DNA of 53,611 nucleotides from JAVKEN01 sp040221415 (GCA_040221415.1 JAVKEN010000018.1:1-53611), one strand, 5' to 3'. Positions 1 to 8,154 are shown, numbered from the stretch's first letter. Notes: generated by a model from the sequence alone, not told the origin. Translations and numbers: made by a program.

Positions 1-2
1 CT

Positions 3-650
3 TCAATTATAATTCTACTCCTTTATGCTTTTCATAGAATTGTTTTATACTTGTCTATTTATGTAAGCGATCATGCCCTGAGCGTCGCTTCCATAAAAAG
101 ATATTTATGCAGTATTCTCATTGGCATATTAGGTTTAGTTCTGTACCTATGTAAGAAGACCTTTCTTCAAATGTCACAAAAACATTATTTGTCTCTAAAA
201 AAGCGCATAAATTTGATTCTTTTGATTGCAGTTATCGCTTTAGCTGGGAGGTTTTATAAAAAACCATACTTGATTTTACCAGACGACAGAAAGTTGATTG
301 TCAATGAAATGAACATAATTTACCCTCATCTTAAAAAAGGTAAGAAAGTATATATATTGCCTCATAATTTTTATGTCGGCGACTGTTTTCAATATCACTT
401 TGAAAGCACACCTTTTGCAAAGAGAACAAATATACAAGAATGCTTTTCTGCAATAGGTATTGAAAATCAAGAAATACATGATGCAGCCGATGATAAACTA
501 GATAAATTTGATGCTGATAATTATGACATTTTATACATTCCTAGATCTGATAAAAAGTTAGAGAGAAAATTGAAACAAGAATTTTGTGGAAATAAAATTG
601 ATGGAAATTTATTCGTTAAGAAAGAAAACAAATTTGTTCCAATTCAATAG
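3..650 (+). CDS. C-terminal part of a membrane protein, cut by the window edge
   Basis: The frame is open through the left edge, so the gene begins upstream. A TTG at 51 is not a convincing start because coding-like sequence continues before it. The visible part has three hydrophobic segments (up to about residue 80) separated by basic residues, then a soluble tail of about 130 residues with two cysteines and a KK-rich end. Several membrane segments followed by a soluble tail resembles the end of ArnT/PMT-type membrane glycosyltransferases, but I see no diagnostic motif. The function is therefore left open. A factor-independent terminator follows at 669-700. Confidence 0.6.
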   Translation, partial: SIIILLLYAFHRIVLYLSIYVSDHALSVASIKRYLCSILIGILGLVLYLCKKTFLQMSQKHYLSLKKRINLILLIAVIALAGRFYKKPYLILPDDRKLIVNEMNIIYPHLKKGKKVYILPHNFYVGDCFQYHFESTPFAKRTNIQECFSAIGIENQEIHDAADDKLDKFDADNYDILYIPRSDKKLERKLKQEFCGNKIDGNLFVKKENKFVPIQ

Positions 651-668
651 ATAATCTTGATATAAAGT

Positions 669-700
669 TGCTATTTCTCATAGCCTAAATAGCATTTTTT
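669..700 (+). terminator. Intrinsic terminator after the left-edge membrane protein gene
   Basis: A perfect 8-bp inverted repeat (TGCTATTT / AAATAGCA) with a 10-nt loop is followed directly by six T. It lies 19 bases after the stop codon and before the promoter of the next gene. Confidence 0.7.
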
Positions 701-716
701 CCTCTTGAAATAAACC

Positions 717-744
717 TTGTTAAATCCAGCATAAATTTTATAAT
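717..744 (+). promoter_or_regulatory. Sigma-70-type promoter for the permease operon
   Basis: The -35 is TTGTTA (717-722) and the -10 is a perfect TATAAT (739-744), with a 16-base spacer. Transcription would start near 751, about 24 bases before the ATG at 775. Confidence 0.65.
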
Positions 745-774
745 ACGGAACTTAATTTTGTACTGATATTAATA

Positions 775-1944
775 ATGAAGTTTCTTAATTGCCTTTTCTT
801 GATTATTGGCACTGCCATAGGGACAGGAATATTAGCTGTACCAGTTGTAAATCCACAAGCTGGATTTTATTCAACTATCATGCTGATTTCTACAACGTGG
901 CTTTTTATGACGATCGCCTCATTCATGCTACTAAGAGCGGTCTTGGCTCACAAGCAAGGAATAGACCTTATTAACATCACTAGAAAAAAGCTTGGGGATT
1001 TCTGGCAAGTTGTTGTTGGTGGCAGTTACCTATTACTTCTTTACGCGTTACTTGCTGTTTACATCTTAGTTGGATCGGCATGGCTTGATCAATGGACAGG
1101 CCAGCATTTATTACTTACTGACTCTCAATACCAAATGGTATTTACCTTAATTTGCGCATCATTCATCTATCTTGGCGTTCATTTCGTAGGTGGTGTTAAC
1201 CAGCTTTTATCAGCTGGCGTCATCATAACACTCTGCATCGTTATTACGCTTGGTATGGGCGATATTCATAATTTTAATTTGCTCAGTAATAATTCATATA
1301 ACATCCAAAACACTTCTTCAGTAATTGTAACAGCATTTGGGTTTGCAGTAATATTGCCAACTCTTTCAAGCTACACAAAACGAAACCATTCTATTTTGAA
1401 AAAAAGCCTGTTAATCGGAAGTATTATTATCCTTTTATTAAATATTTTATGGGTCACCGTATGCTTTGGCGTTCTCGGGAAGGACGCCCTTACTCTTATC
1501 TCAGGGAGTAACAGCGAGGGCCCTGAAATTATTTTAGCACTACAAAATACTGTCAAAAACCCATTAATAGGAGTAGCAGCAGGTTATTTTGCAGTATTTG
1601 CATTATTCTCTTCATTGATAGGTGTGTCATTGTCTCTTTACCATTTTATTATTGATAGCTTTAAATTAAGAAAAACTAAGTTTTGCAAGATCAATGGCAT
1701 AGCTCTAACATTCACAGTGCCGTTGCTAACCTTATTGATACAGCCATCAAGCTTTATTGCAATCCTTGGTTTTGCTGGGATTTTTGTATCTGTAGTTCTA
1801 GGTATCTTACCTGCCATGCTTGAGATCAACATTAATAAAAAATCAACCAACACAACTGATGTAATCTTCCGTTATCTTGCGTATTTAACGTTATTGTTCT
1901 TTATAACTGTGATTATAGTCGAAATAAGCAAATATTTTAGTTGA
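775..1944 (+). CDS. Aromatic amino-acid permease, TyrP/Mtr (HAAAP) family, copy 1
   Basis: An inner-membrane permease that probably imports tyrosine or tryptophan by proton symport. The 389 residues form about 11 hydrophobic segments, as usual for the family. The N-terminal motif IIGTAIGTGILAVPVV is the glycine-rich first helix typical of HAAAP and related APC transporters. A clear promoter lies just upstream. The gene is followed after two bases by a close paralogue of nearly identical length, so the pair is a tandem duplication. Which aromatic amino acid each copy carries cannot be decided from sequence; tyrosine, tryptophan and phenylalanine are all possible. Confidence 0.85.
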   Translation: MKFLNCLFLIIGTAIGTGILAVPVVNPQAGFYSTIMLISTTWLFMTIASFMLLRAVLAHKQGIDLINITRKKLGDFWQVVVGGSYLLLLYALLAVYILVGSAWLDQWTGQHLLLTDSQYQMVFTLICASFIYLGVHFVGGVNQLLSAGVIITLCIVITLGMGDIHNFNLLSNNSYNIQNTSSVIVTAFGFAVILPTLSSYTKRNHSILKKSLLIGSIIILLLNILWVTVCFGVLGKDALTLISGSNSEGPEIILALQNTVKNPLIGVAAGYFAVFALFSSLIGVSLSLYHFIIDSFKLRKTKFCKINGIALTFTVPLLTLLIQPSSFIAILGFAGIFVSVVLGILPAMLEININKKSTNTTDVIFRYLAYLTLLFFITVIIVEISKYFS

Positions 1945-1946
1945 AT

Positions 1947-3116
1947 ATGAAATTTTTGAATTGTCTTTTTCTTATAATAGGAACTGCAATAGGCACTGGC
2001 ATTCTTGCTATCCCAGTTGTTAATCCTGAATCTGGTTTTATTTCAACTGCATCAATAATTATTATCACATGGGCTTTTATGACCCTGGCTGCGTTCATGC
2101 TTCTAAGAGCAGTTTTAACTCATAAAGATGGTTCAGACCTTATCAATGTAGCCCACAAAACCCTGGGACGTTGGTGGCAAATAACAATCGGCGGAAGCTA
2201 TTTATTACTTTTCTATTCTTTGCTGGCGGTTTACATACTGGTAGGATCTTCATGGCTTGACCAGTGGACTGGAGATTACCTCTCATTGACTGAGTCACAA
2301 TATCAAATGCTATTTACATTGATATGTGCAGCAATTATTTACCTAGGAGTTCATTTTGTTGGCAGTGTGAACCAAATATTATCAGCAGGAGTTATAATTA
2401 CATTATGCATGGTTATTTTCCTTGGAATAAATGATATGAATTCCGAAAATCTTTTATCTGGTTCATTTAGCAAAATTCATAACACATCGTCTGTTATCGT
2501 TACTGCTTTTGGTTTTGCTGCTTTATTACCTACTCTTGCAACCTATACGAAAAAAGACAGGCCCCTTCTTTTCAAAAGCTTACTAATAGCAAGTTTTATA
2601 ATTTTGGTCTTTAACTTATGTTGGGTAACAGTTTGCTTTGGGATATTAGGAAAAGATAAGTTGCTGCAAATAGCCGGAAGTGATAGCGAAGGTCCAGAGA
2701 TAATTCTGGCTATCCAAAACACATTAAATAACCCAGCTATCAGCATAGCTTCAGGGTATTTTGCAATCTTTGCTCTTTTGTCTTCCCTTGTTGGAGTGTC
2801 TATATCCATGTATCACTTCTTAATTGACAGCTTCAAGCTAAGAAGAACTAAGCACTGCAAAATAAACGGGATAGTTCTAACTTACACAATTCCTTTATTG
2901 GCTTTATTAGTAAAACCTTCAAGCTTTATTGCAATTCTTGGATTTGCAGGTATTTTTGTTTCAGTGGTTTTGGGAATTCTGCCTTCTATGCTTGAGCTAC
3001 GAATTAACAATAAATCTGACAAGCTATCCGATGTTATTTTTAGATTTCTAGCCTACTTGACTCTTATCTTCTTTGGCATTGTAATTGTCGTTGAAATTAG
3101 TAATTATTTTAATTGA
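1947..3116 (+). CDS. Aromatic amino-acid permease, TyrP/Mtr (HAAAP) family, copy 2
   Basis: A paralogue of the gene before it, aligning end to end. Both begin MKFLNCLFLIIGTAIGTGIL and end in similar hydrophobic helices. I start it at the ATG at 1947, which reproduces the N-terminus of copy 1; a TTG six bases upstream (1941) would overlap the previous stop and has no better ribosome site. The differences are scattered substitutions rather than a frameshift, so both copies look functional and may have diverged in substrate or affinity. It is almost certainly co-transcribed with copy 1 and with the esterase that follows. Confidence 0.85.
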   Translation: MKFLNCLFLIIGTAIGTGILAIPVVNPESGFISTASIIIITWAFMTLAAFMLLRAVLTHKDGSDLINVAHKTLGRWWQITIGGSYLLLFYSLLAVYILVGSSWLDQWTGDYLSLTESQYQMLFTLICAAIIYLGVHFVGSVNQILSAGVIITLCMVIFLGINDMNSENLLSGSFSKIHNTSSVIVTAFGFAALLPTLATYTKKDRPLLFKSLLIASFIILVFNLCWVTVCFGILGKDKLLQIAGSDSEGPEIILAIQNTLNNPAISIASGYFAIFALLSSLVGVSISMYHFLIDSFKLRRTKHCKINGIVLTYTIPLLALLVKPSSFIAILGFAGIFVSVVLGILPSMLELRINNKSDKLSDVIFRFLAYLTLIFFGIVIVVEISNYFN

Positions 3117-3118
3117 AT

Positions 3119-3769
3119 ATGTTAAACGGACCAGAAATAGCACCGAGAAGCGGCAATTCACCTAAAAATTTAGTGATCTTCATGCACGGAGTCGGAGCTG
3201 ATGGAGAAAATATATCTGATATATGCAACGTCTTAAATCGTTGTGTTCCTGACACTCATTTTTTATGCCCTAATGGGCCTTTTCATTATGACATGGGCAT
3301 GGGAGGATATCAGTGGTTCAGCTTACAAGACAGAACTGAATCTGTGCTTCTAGAAGGAATCAACAAAGCACTTCCAAAAGTAAACGAATATATTGATTAT
3401 CATTTAAATAAGTTTAATCTGACAGATGATAACTTAGCAATCATGGGTTTCTCTCAAGGATGCATGATGGCTCTCCACCTTGGTTTAAGAAGGCCAAATC
3501 CTCCCGCATGCGTAATTGGATTTTCTGGAGCACTAGTTGGAGGAGAATGGCTAAAAACTCAAAAAACCAACAGCCCGCCAATTGTCATGGCGCATGGTGA
3601 TCAAGACCAAGTTGTCGAACTGCATAGAATGGAGCAATCAGTTCAAATTCTAGAAACGATGAATAAAGATATTGAGCCACATATATTTAAAGGCTTGGCA
3701 CACGGTATGAATGAAGATTCACTAACGCTTGCAGCTGACAGCTTGAAAAAACATCTAAATCAAATATAA
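3119..3769 (+). CDS. Alpha/beta hydrolase, carboxylesterase/phospholipase family
   Basis: A cytosolic serine hydrolase of the carboxylesterase/lysophospholipase (PF02230-like) family, about 216 residues, the normal length. The visible triad is the nucleophile serine in GFSQG, the aspartate in HGDQDQVV and the histidine in LAHGMN. The oxyanion-region motif FMHGVGADGEN lies near the N-terminus. I use the ATG at 3119; a TTG at 3113 overlaps the permease stop. It is the last gene of the operon starting at 775. The physiological substrate is unknown; short-chain esters or lysophospholipids are typical of the family. Confidence 0.85.
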   Translation: MLNGPEIAPRSGNSPKNLVIFMHGVGADGENISDICNVLNRCVPDTHFLCPNGPFHYDMGMGGYQWFSLQDRTESVLLEGINKALPKVNEYIDYHLNKFNLTDDNLAIMGFSQGCMMALHLGLRRPNPPACVIGFSGALVGGEWLKTQKTNSPPIVMAHGDQDQVVELHRMEQSVQILETMNKDIEPHIFKGLAHGMNEDSLTLAADSLKKHLNQI

Positions 3770-3770
3770 T

Positions 3771-3799
3771 TTGACTTTAATTGAGCCAAAACTTATCTT
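3771..3799 (+). promoter_or_regulatory. Sigma-70-type promoter for the Na+/alanine symporter
   Basis: TTGACT (3771-3776), a 17-base spacer and TATCTT (3794-3799). The predicted start of transcription, about 3806, falls after the ATG at 3803. If this promoter is used, translation must begin at the ATG at 3830. Confidence 0.55.
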
Positions 3800-3829
3800 C
3801 TGATGCTTACAAATTCTAATTATTACAAT

Positions 3830-5140
3830 ATGGTTGATTCTTTTTTTGAAGTATTAAATGCAGTAGACGAGTTTTTTTGGTCTTATATAGGTATATACCT
3901 AGTAGTTATATCTGGTCTGTATTTTACTATAAGAAACAAAGGTTACCAATTCAAAGTTCTCAAGCAATTTTCTAAAACTTATACTGACTTAAATAAAGTT
4001 TCACAAAATAAAACTGATCCAGGTATCAACCCATTCAAGTTATATTTTGCCTCAGTTGGTGGAATGGTCGGACTTGGAAATATAGTGATTATCATCACCT
4101 CTGTAACGCATGGTGGACCTGGAGTTCTTGTGTGGCTGTGGATTGCTTCTCTGGCTGGAATGATGATTAAATATTCAGAGATTTATTTAGGTGTGAAATA
4201 TCGTAAGGCCAATAAAAAAGGTGGGTATGATGGTGGTCCGATGTATTACCTGCAAGCAGCTTTTGGCAATAAATTTATGCCAGTAATCGCTTGTATAATG
4301 CTTTGCATTTATGGGATTGAAGTCTCTCAGTTTAAAATTATTACTGACACAATTTCTCATACCTATGAAGTAGATGCTAAAGCAGTAATGGCAATATTAT
4401 TGTTCGTTACCTTATATACAGCAATTGGTGGCATTAAAAGAATGGCAAATTTTTGTTCAGTATTAATGCCTCCTTTTATGATTATCTACATAATCATGTG
4501 CCTGTTTGTCATTATAAATAATTACGATGTTTTACCAGAAGTCATGAAGACTGTCTTTATTAGCGCCTTTAAAGGTCATGCTCCTGTTGCTGGCTTTGTT
4601 GGAAGCACTTTCTTGATGGCTGCGCAATTTGGTGTCGCAAGAGCTGTATACTCAGGTGATATCGCGATTGGTTATGACTCTGTGGTACAAAGTGAAACCA
4701 AAACAAAACATCCAGAACTTCAGGGGAAACTAGCAATCTTTTCTCAGCTGACTGATTCATTTATTTGCACGTTAAGCATACTGGTGGTATTGGTGACTGG
4801 GGTTTGGTATGACCCATCTATCACAGACCCTTCTGGATACGTAATAAAAGCTCTGAGTGCACATTTCCCTCACATAGATTTGTTTATGAGTTTATTGTTT
4901 TTCCTAGCAGGTTTTACAACGGTAATCGCATATTTTGCAGTAGGCCTTAAAAGTGCTAAATTCCTTAATAAAACATGGGGCAAAAGAATTTATTTAATAT
5001 ATGCAATTGTTGCTTTCATTACCACATATTACACAACTCAAGAGAATGTAATCACAGTAATGAGTTTGTCAGCTGGTGTTCTGGTATTAATAAATATTCT
5101 TGGAATATTGAAACTTCAATCCAAAATTAAGTTTATTTAA
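3830..5140 (+). CDS. Sodium:alanine/glycine symporter, AGCS family
   Basis: An inner-membrane Na+-coupled importer of alanine, glycine or D-alanine, with about 10-11 hydrophobic segments and 436 residues. Family signatures are visible: the glycine-rich GGMVGLGNIV region, the GGPMYYLQ loop and a second substrate-site region around AAQFGVARAVYSGD. I chose the ATG at 3830 (MVDSFFEVL) because the likely promoter would place the transcript start after the alternative ATG at 3803; the longer form would add nine polar residues. The 3' end overlaps the opposite-strand gene at 5137 by four bases (TTAA serves both stops). Confidence 0.85.
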   Translation: MVDSFFEVLNAVDEFFWSYIGIYLVVISGLYFTIRNKGYQFKVLKQFSKTYTDLNKVSQNKTDPGINPFKLYFASVGGMVGLGNIVIIITSVTHGGPGVLVWLWIASLAGMMIKYSEIYLGVKYRKANKKGGYDGGPMYYLQAAFGNKFMPVIACIMLCIYGIEVSQFKIITDTISHTYEVDAKAVMAILLFVTLYTAIGGIKRMANFCSVLMPPFMIIYIIMCLFVIINNYDVLPEVMKTVFISAFKGHAPVAGFVGSTFLMAAQFGVARAVYSGDIAIGYDSVVQSETKTKHPELQGKLAIFSQLTDSFICTLSILVVLVTGVWYDPSITDPSGYVIKALSAHFPHIDLFMSLLFFLAGFTTVIAYFAVGLKSAKFLNKTWGKRIYLIYAIVAFITTYYTTQENVITVMSLSAGVLVLINILGILKLQSKIKFI

Positions 5141-5685
5141 GCTACTGCTGCATTTTGATCATCTTGCGATTCATCACCTGAAATTTCTGCATCATCATTT
5201 GAGAACTCTTTAAATTCTTTTTCAAATGAAGCGTCAAAATCATCTTCACTCATAAAGCTTTCGCTGTCAAAACTTGTGATCGTTGCATCGTCATCATCTT
5301 CTTCATCAGAAAGATCTAATCCAGGAACATAATAAATTGATTCTTCTTTTTCTGACTTCTCTTCCTCGGAAGACTTTTTGGTATCTATCTTTTTTCCTAA
5401 CTCATTAAAAAAACCTTTAGGCTCTCCTTGAGGAGCATCCGACGAAACATCTTCTTTTAGTCTTGCACCAACTATAGGCCCCTCATCTTCAGGCTTTGGA
5501 GCTATAGTTTCTTGCCAATCAAAGTAAAGAGACATCCAGTCAAAATACAAAGCTAATAAGGTTGCGAACTCACCCCAAAATTCAGCTGTGTGAATTTTCT
5601 CAAAGTAGATTTTTTCCCACTGACGATCAAGCTCTATTTCTTTTAACTCAAGATCTTCGAAATTTTCATGCTTAGGACTTATCAT
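5137..5685 (-). CDS. Very acidic protein of unknown function, candidate secreted effector
   Basis: Not recognised. The 182-residue product has an N-terminal half rich in aromatic residues with an exact short repeat (LYFDW-MS-LYFDW, residues 46-57). Its C-terminal half is long, disordered and extremely acidic, with many Ser-Asp/Glu stretches resembling casein kinase 2 sites. No signal peptide or membrane helix is visible. The ATG at 5685 is preferred over the GTG at 5697 because GTGAGG just upstream forms a good ribosome site for the ATG. It lies beside an ankyrin gene of similar composition, in a patch of unknown genes. The effector role is inference from composition and neighbours only. Confidence 0.6.
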   Translation of the reverse strand: MISPKHENFEDLELKEIELDRQWEKIYFEKIHTAEFWGEFATLLALYFDWMSLYFDWQETIAPKPEDEGPIVGARLKEDVSSDAPQGEPKGFFNELGKKIDTKKSSEEEKSEKEESIYYVPGLDLSDEEDDDDATITSFDSESFMSEDDFDASFEKEFKEFSNDDAEISGDESQDDQNAAVA

Positions 5686-5752
5686 GACAAACCTCACGAT
5701 AGATTATATCTATGATTATCGCAGATCTAGGTTAACAAGAGGTTAATTTATA

Positions 5753-6679
5753 TTATCCTCTTCCTATATCCTTTTTATCATCTTTTCTAGCTTTTTTAGC
5801 GTCCTCTCTTTCTGCAAAAAAACTTCTTCCAGCACTACTACTTGAACTTGCAGAGATTTGCTCTTTTCTGGGGCGCTTTACACCTAGTCTGGCAATTTCA
5901 TCTTCATCGGAACTAACGACTATCTCGAGATCAGTATCACTCCCAGAACTTAGGACAATTGGCGAATCAAGTTCTTCACCCTCTTCTCCTTCTTTTCCAC
6001 CTCCCCCACCTCCAGCGGCACCATCCATTCCAACACCTGGCTCAGGAGGTTTTGGTGCAAGATCTTTTGGAGGCTCCCACTCTAGCTCTGACTCTGAATC
6101 ACCTCCAAAACCCATAACCTCTTTTATTTCTTCTTTTTCAGCCAACTCTGGGTGATTAAACTTTGCACCTATAGAGTGTAAATACCGCACAACATCCACA
6201 TTATCGTTATCCATGGCAAAATCTAATGCAGTCATTTTATCATCTGTATCATTTTTAGTTTCAAAATCTTTATTTGCTCCTCTGCTTATCAAGACTTTTA
6301 CGCATTGAATATTGCCCTTTGCTGCAGCCATAGCAAGAGGTGTTGTGTTTTCTGTATTACGAAAATTCACTTCTCTTTGATTAGCACGTAAAGCAACTAA
6401 CTCGGCTAGACCAAAATAATCATTCTCAATTAAATGAGTAATTAAATTATTACCATCTGTATCCATAGAGTTTATCTGCGCTCCTTTGTCAAGAATAAAC
6501 TTCATCATAGGGCCAGCTGCACTTGACTCACAGGCTTTAGTAACATCAAACGCAACTACGTTTAAAAAATCTTGATATATTTTTTTACTCCACGAAGATT
6601 TGAGCTCTTCTAGCTTTCTTTCTGCTTCCTCTTGATCACCTTTCCGAAAGGCAGCCATGAATTCTTGTACAACTGTCAT
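5753..6679 (-). CDS. Ankyrin-repeat protein with tandem SIM-like motifs and a basic NLS-like cluster
   Basis: A 308-residue protein. An N-terminal helical segment (1-50) leads into about four ankyrin repeats (residues 50-175), with units such as TPLAMAAAKGNIQCVKVLIS and TALDFAMDNDNVDVVRYL. The tail (176-308) is disordered, with a proline-rich stretch, a run of six glycines and acidic segments. Two adjacent hydrophobic-then-acidic motifs, IVLSSGSDTD (241-250) and EIVVSSDEDE (252-261), match the form of eukaryotic SUMO-interacting motifs. They are followed by a basic KRPRKE (268-273) and a second basic run, KKARKDDKK. This combination suggests a secreted protein acting in the host nucleus, which is inference. 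No signal peptide is present, compatible with type I or IV export. Confidence 0.75.
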   Translation of the reverse strand: MTVVQEFMAAFRKGDQEEAERKLEELKSSWSKKIYQDFLNVVAFDVTKACESSAAGPMMKFILDKGAQINSMDTDGNNLITHLIENDYFGLAELVALRANQREVNFRNTENTTPLAMAAAKGNIQCVKVLISRGANKDFETKNDTDDKMTALDFAMDNDNVDVVRYLHSIGAKFNHPELAEKEEIKEVMGFGGDSESELEWEPPKDLAPKPPEPGVGMDGAAGGGGGGKEGEEGEELDSPIVLSSGSDTDLEIVVSSDEDEIARLGVKRPRKEQISASSSSSAGRSFFAEREDAKKARKDDKKDIGRG

Positions 6680-6753
6680 TTTTTAAACTCAAATAATTTA
6701 AGAGTATGAGCTTATCTTAGAAACGTTAATAAAAAGTTAAATGAGTAAGAATT

Positions 6754-6828
6754 TGGAGCGGGTGAAGAGATTCGAACTCTCGACATTTACCTTGGCAAGG
6801 TAACGCTCTACCCCTGAGCTACACCCGC
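6754..6828 (-). tRNA. tRNA-Gly (anticodon GCC)
   Basis: A 75-nt cloverleaf on the minus strand. The acceptor stem GCGGGTG/CACCCGC, D arm with AGCTCAGGGGTAGAGC, anticodon loop with GCC, T arm GTTCGAATC and an encoded CCA are all visible. Confidence 0.95.
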
Positions 6829-6847
6829 ATTCTTTGAATACCAAGAA

Positions 6848-6875
6848 AATATAATCGATCAGAAATAATTTGCAA
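6848..6875 (-). promoter_or_regulatory. Promoter of tRNA-Gly
   Basis: On the minus strand, TTGCAA (6875-6870), a 16-base spacer and TATATT (6853-6848). The -10 ends 19 bases before the mature tRNA 5' end. Confidence 0.55.
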
Positions 6876-6907
6876 GCAAGGATTTCAATTTCTTTTAGTC
6901 TCTAACT

Positions 6908-7603
6908 TCAAATTCGGCCTCCTCTAGCTTTAGGTCTTCTAACAACAGATGTTCTTGATTTGCCATCGCCAGACATTTGGCTAGTCTTCATTGGAGCTTG
7001 CATTTCTTTTATCTTATTTCTTGCAGGTCTTGCGATTTCTCGAGCTGCATCCCTAGATTCCTTGAATTTAGAAGGTGCTTTCATCGTAATCTCCTCTTTC
7101 ACTGCTCCAAAATCATCTAGACTTTCCCTAGGAGAATCCAGCTCAGGAGTCTCTCCACGAGACTTCATCTTTAATTCTCCGCGGTCATAAGCATCTTGAG
7201 TATCGAGAAGAAATCCTACAAATTCTAATTTATCTTCTGGTCCACATATTTCTTCACACAATTCAAGAACTGTCATCGCACCTCCGTCCTTGATATGGTT
7301 AGTAGGCGCATCAATTCTCGCCCCAAATCGTATCAAATTTGTAATAGATTCCTTGATTTCTTCTCTAATTTCAGGTTTTTCTCTCGCTCTGTAATATATT
7401 TTAGCAGCTTCGGTAATTGGAAGATTAGTTATCCCTATATCATCTTCAAAATAACTATTTAAAAAATCAGGATCTTTCTCTAAAACCTTTTCCAAAGATG
7501 GTATCCACTTATTATCTTCTTTGAAATCACCCATGCTTGCATCAACTGCAACATACCTCAACAAATATGAAGGACCCGTTTTATCTTCACGTTCTTTTGC
7601 CAT
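6908..7603 (-). CDS. Unknown protein with a weak ankyrin-like segment and a basic tail
   Basis: Not recognised. The 231-residue product is charged and soluble, without signal peptide or membrane helices. Residues 89-140 (NLIRFGARIDAPT, then VLELCEEI and VGFLLDTQ) resemble a degenerate ankyrin unit: the helix-GA-loop-helix pattern is present but no full repeat array. Residues 150-231 are predicted disordered and become strongly basic (VVRRPKARGGRI at the end). It shares general character with the ankyrin gene at 5753 (charged, disordered, basic C-terminus) and sits in the same patch, so it may be another effector candidate. That role is speculative. Confidence 0.55.
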   Translation of the reverse strand: MAKEREDKTGPSYLLRYVAVDASMGDFKEDNKWIPSLEKVLEKDPDFLNSYFEDDIGITNLPITEAAKIYYRAREKPEIREEIKESITNLIRFGARIDAPTNHIKDGGAMTVLELCEEICGPEDKLEFVGFLLDTQDAYDRGELKMKSRGETPELDSPRESLDDFGAVKEEITMKAPSKFKESRDAAREIARPARNKIKEMQAPMKTSQMSGDGKSRTSVVRRPKARGGRI

Positions 7604-7624
7604 AATTATCTATAAATTAAAAAT

Positions 7625-7653
7625 TTGACTCTAGAATACAAACAATATATTAA
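7625..7653 (+). promoter_or_regulatory. Candidate promoter for the 157-residue unknown protein
   Basis: TTGACT (7625-7630) with TATTAA at 7648-7653 (17-base spacer), overlapping a TATATT at 15 bases. It precedes the ATG at 7681. Confidence 0.45.
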
Positions 7654-7680
7654 CAAACCCTTAATTTATTGAAGAGTAAT

Positions 7681-8154
7681 ATGATTGGGCATTTTGTTGC
7701 AGTTCCTTTTGAGTTCGCTATTAAATATGGTTGCGAACTTATCACTCAACCATTTACATACGAACAACAAAAAGAAGACACTATTTCATCTGATAAGCAA
7801 TGTGATGCTAATGAACAATGGTATCAGCATACAAGTACAGTTGGATGTACTGCGGCTTCAAAAGTTGCTCACGAAGTAATAGAATATGCGGTTGACCAAA
7901 TCCCCATATATTTTGGTGTAAAACTTACATTAGATGCTTTAGGTGCTCACAGAGAATGTGATCACGGCATGACTCCCTCTCTTATTGGCGCTACCATGGG
8001 AGCATTTGCAGAGATAATATTTGACCAACATAATATTCTTTACAATGCTGCCATTGGCTACGCAGTTAATTTAGTTGGAACTTTAGGCGTGGATGAAATG
8101 ATGCACCGCATGGGAGATCATCATGACCATTTTGGCAATGGGTATACAGCTTAA
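7681..8154 (+). CDS. Unknown 157-residue protein with histidine-rich C-terminus
   Basis: Not recognised. I start it at the ATG at 7681, preceded by GAAGAG at a good distance; a TTG at 7669 is less likely. The protein has several moderately hydrophobic, glycine/alanine-rich stretches (IPIYFGVKLTLDAL, SLIGATMGAFAEIIF, AAIGYAVNLVGTLG) that could be short amphipathic or membrane-associated helices. Four cysteines are scattered through it, and the end is histidine-rich (HRMGDHHDHFGNGY) and could bind metal. It is transcribed divergently from the unknown gene at 6908 and has a plausible promoter of its own. No function can be given. Confidence 0.5.
   Translation: MIGHFVAVPFEFAIKYGCELITQPFTYEQQKEDTISSDKQCDANEQWYQHTSTVGCTAASKVAHEVIEYAVDQIPIYFGVKLTLDALGAHRECDHGMTPSLIGATMGAFAEIIFDQHNILYNAAIGYAVNLVGTLGVDEMMHRMGDHHDHFGNGYTA

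Noticed and set aside
5997..6020. Run of glycine codons in the ankyrin gene
   Set aside because: A simple codon repeat in a disordered linker; it may vary in length between strains but is not a repeat element or mobile feature.
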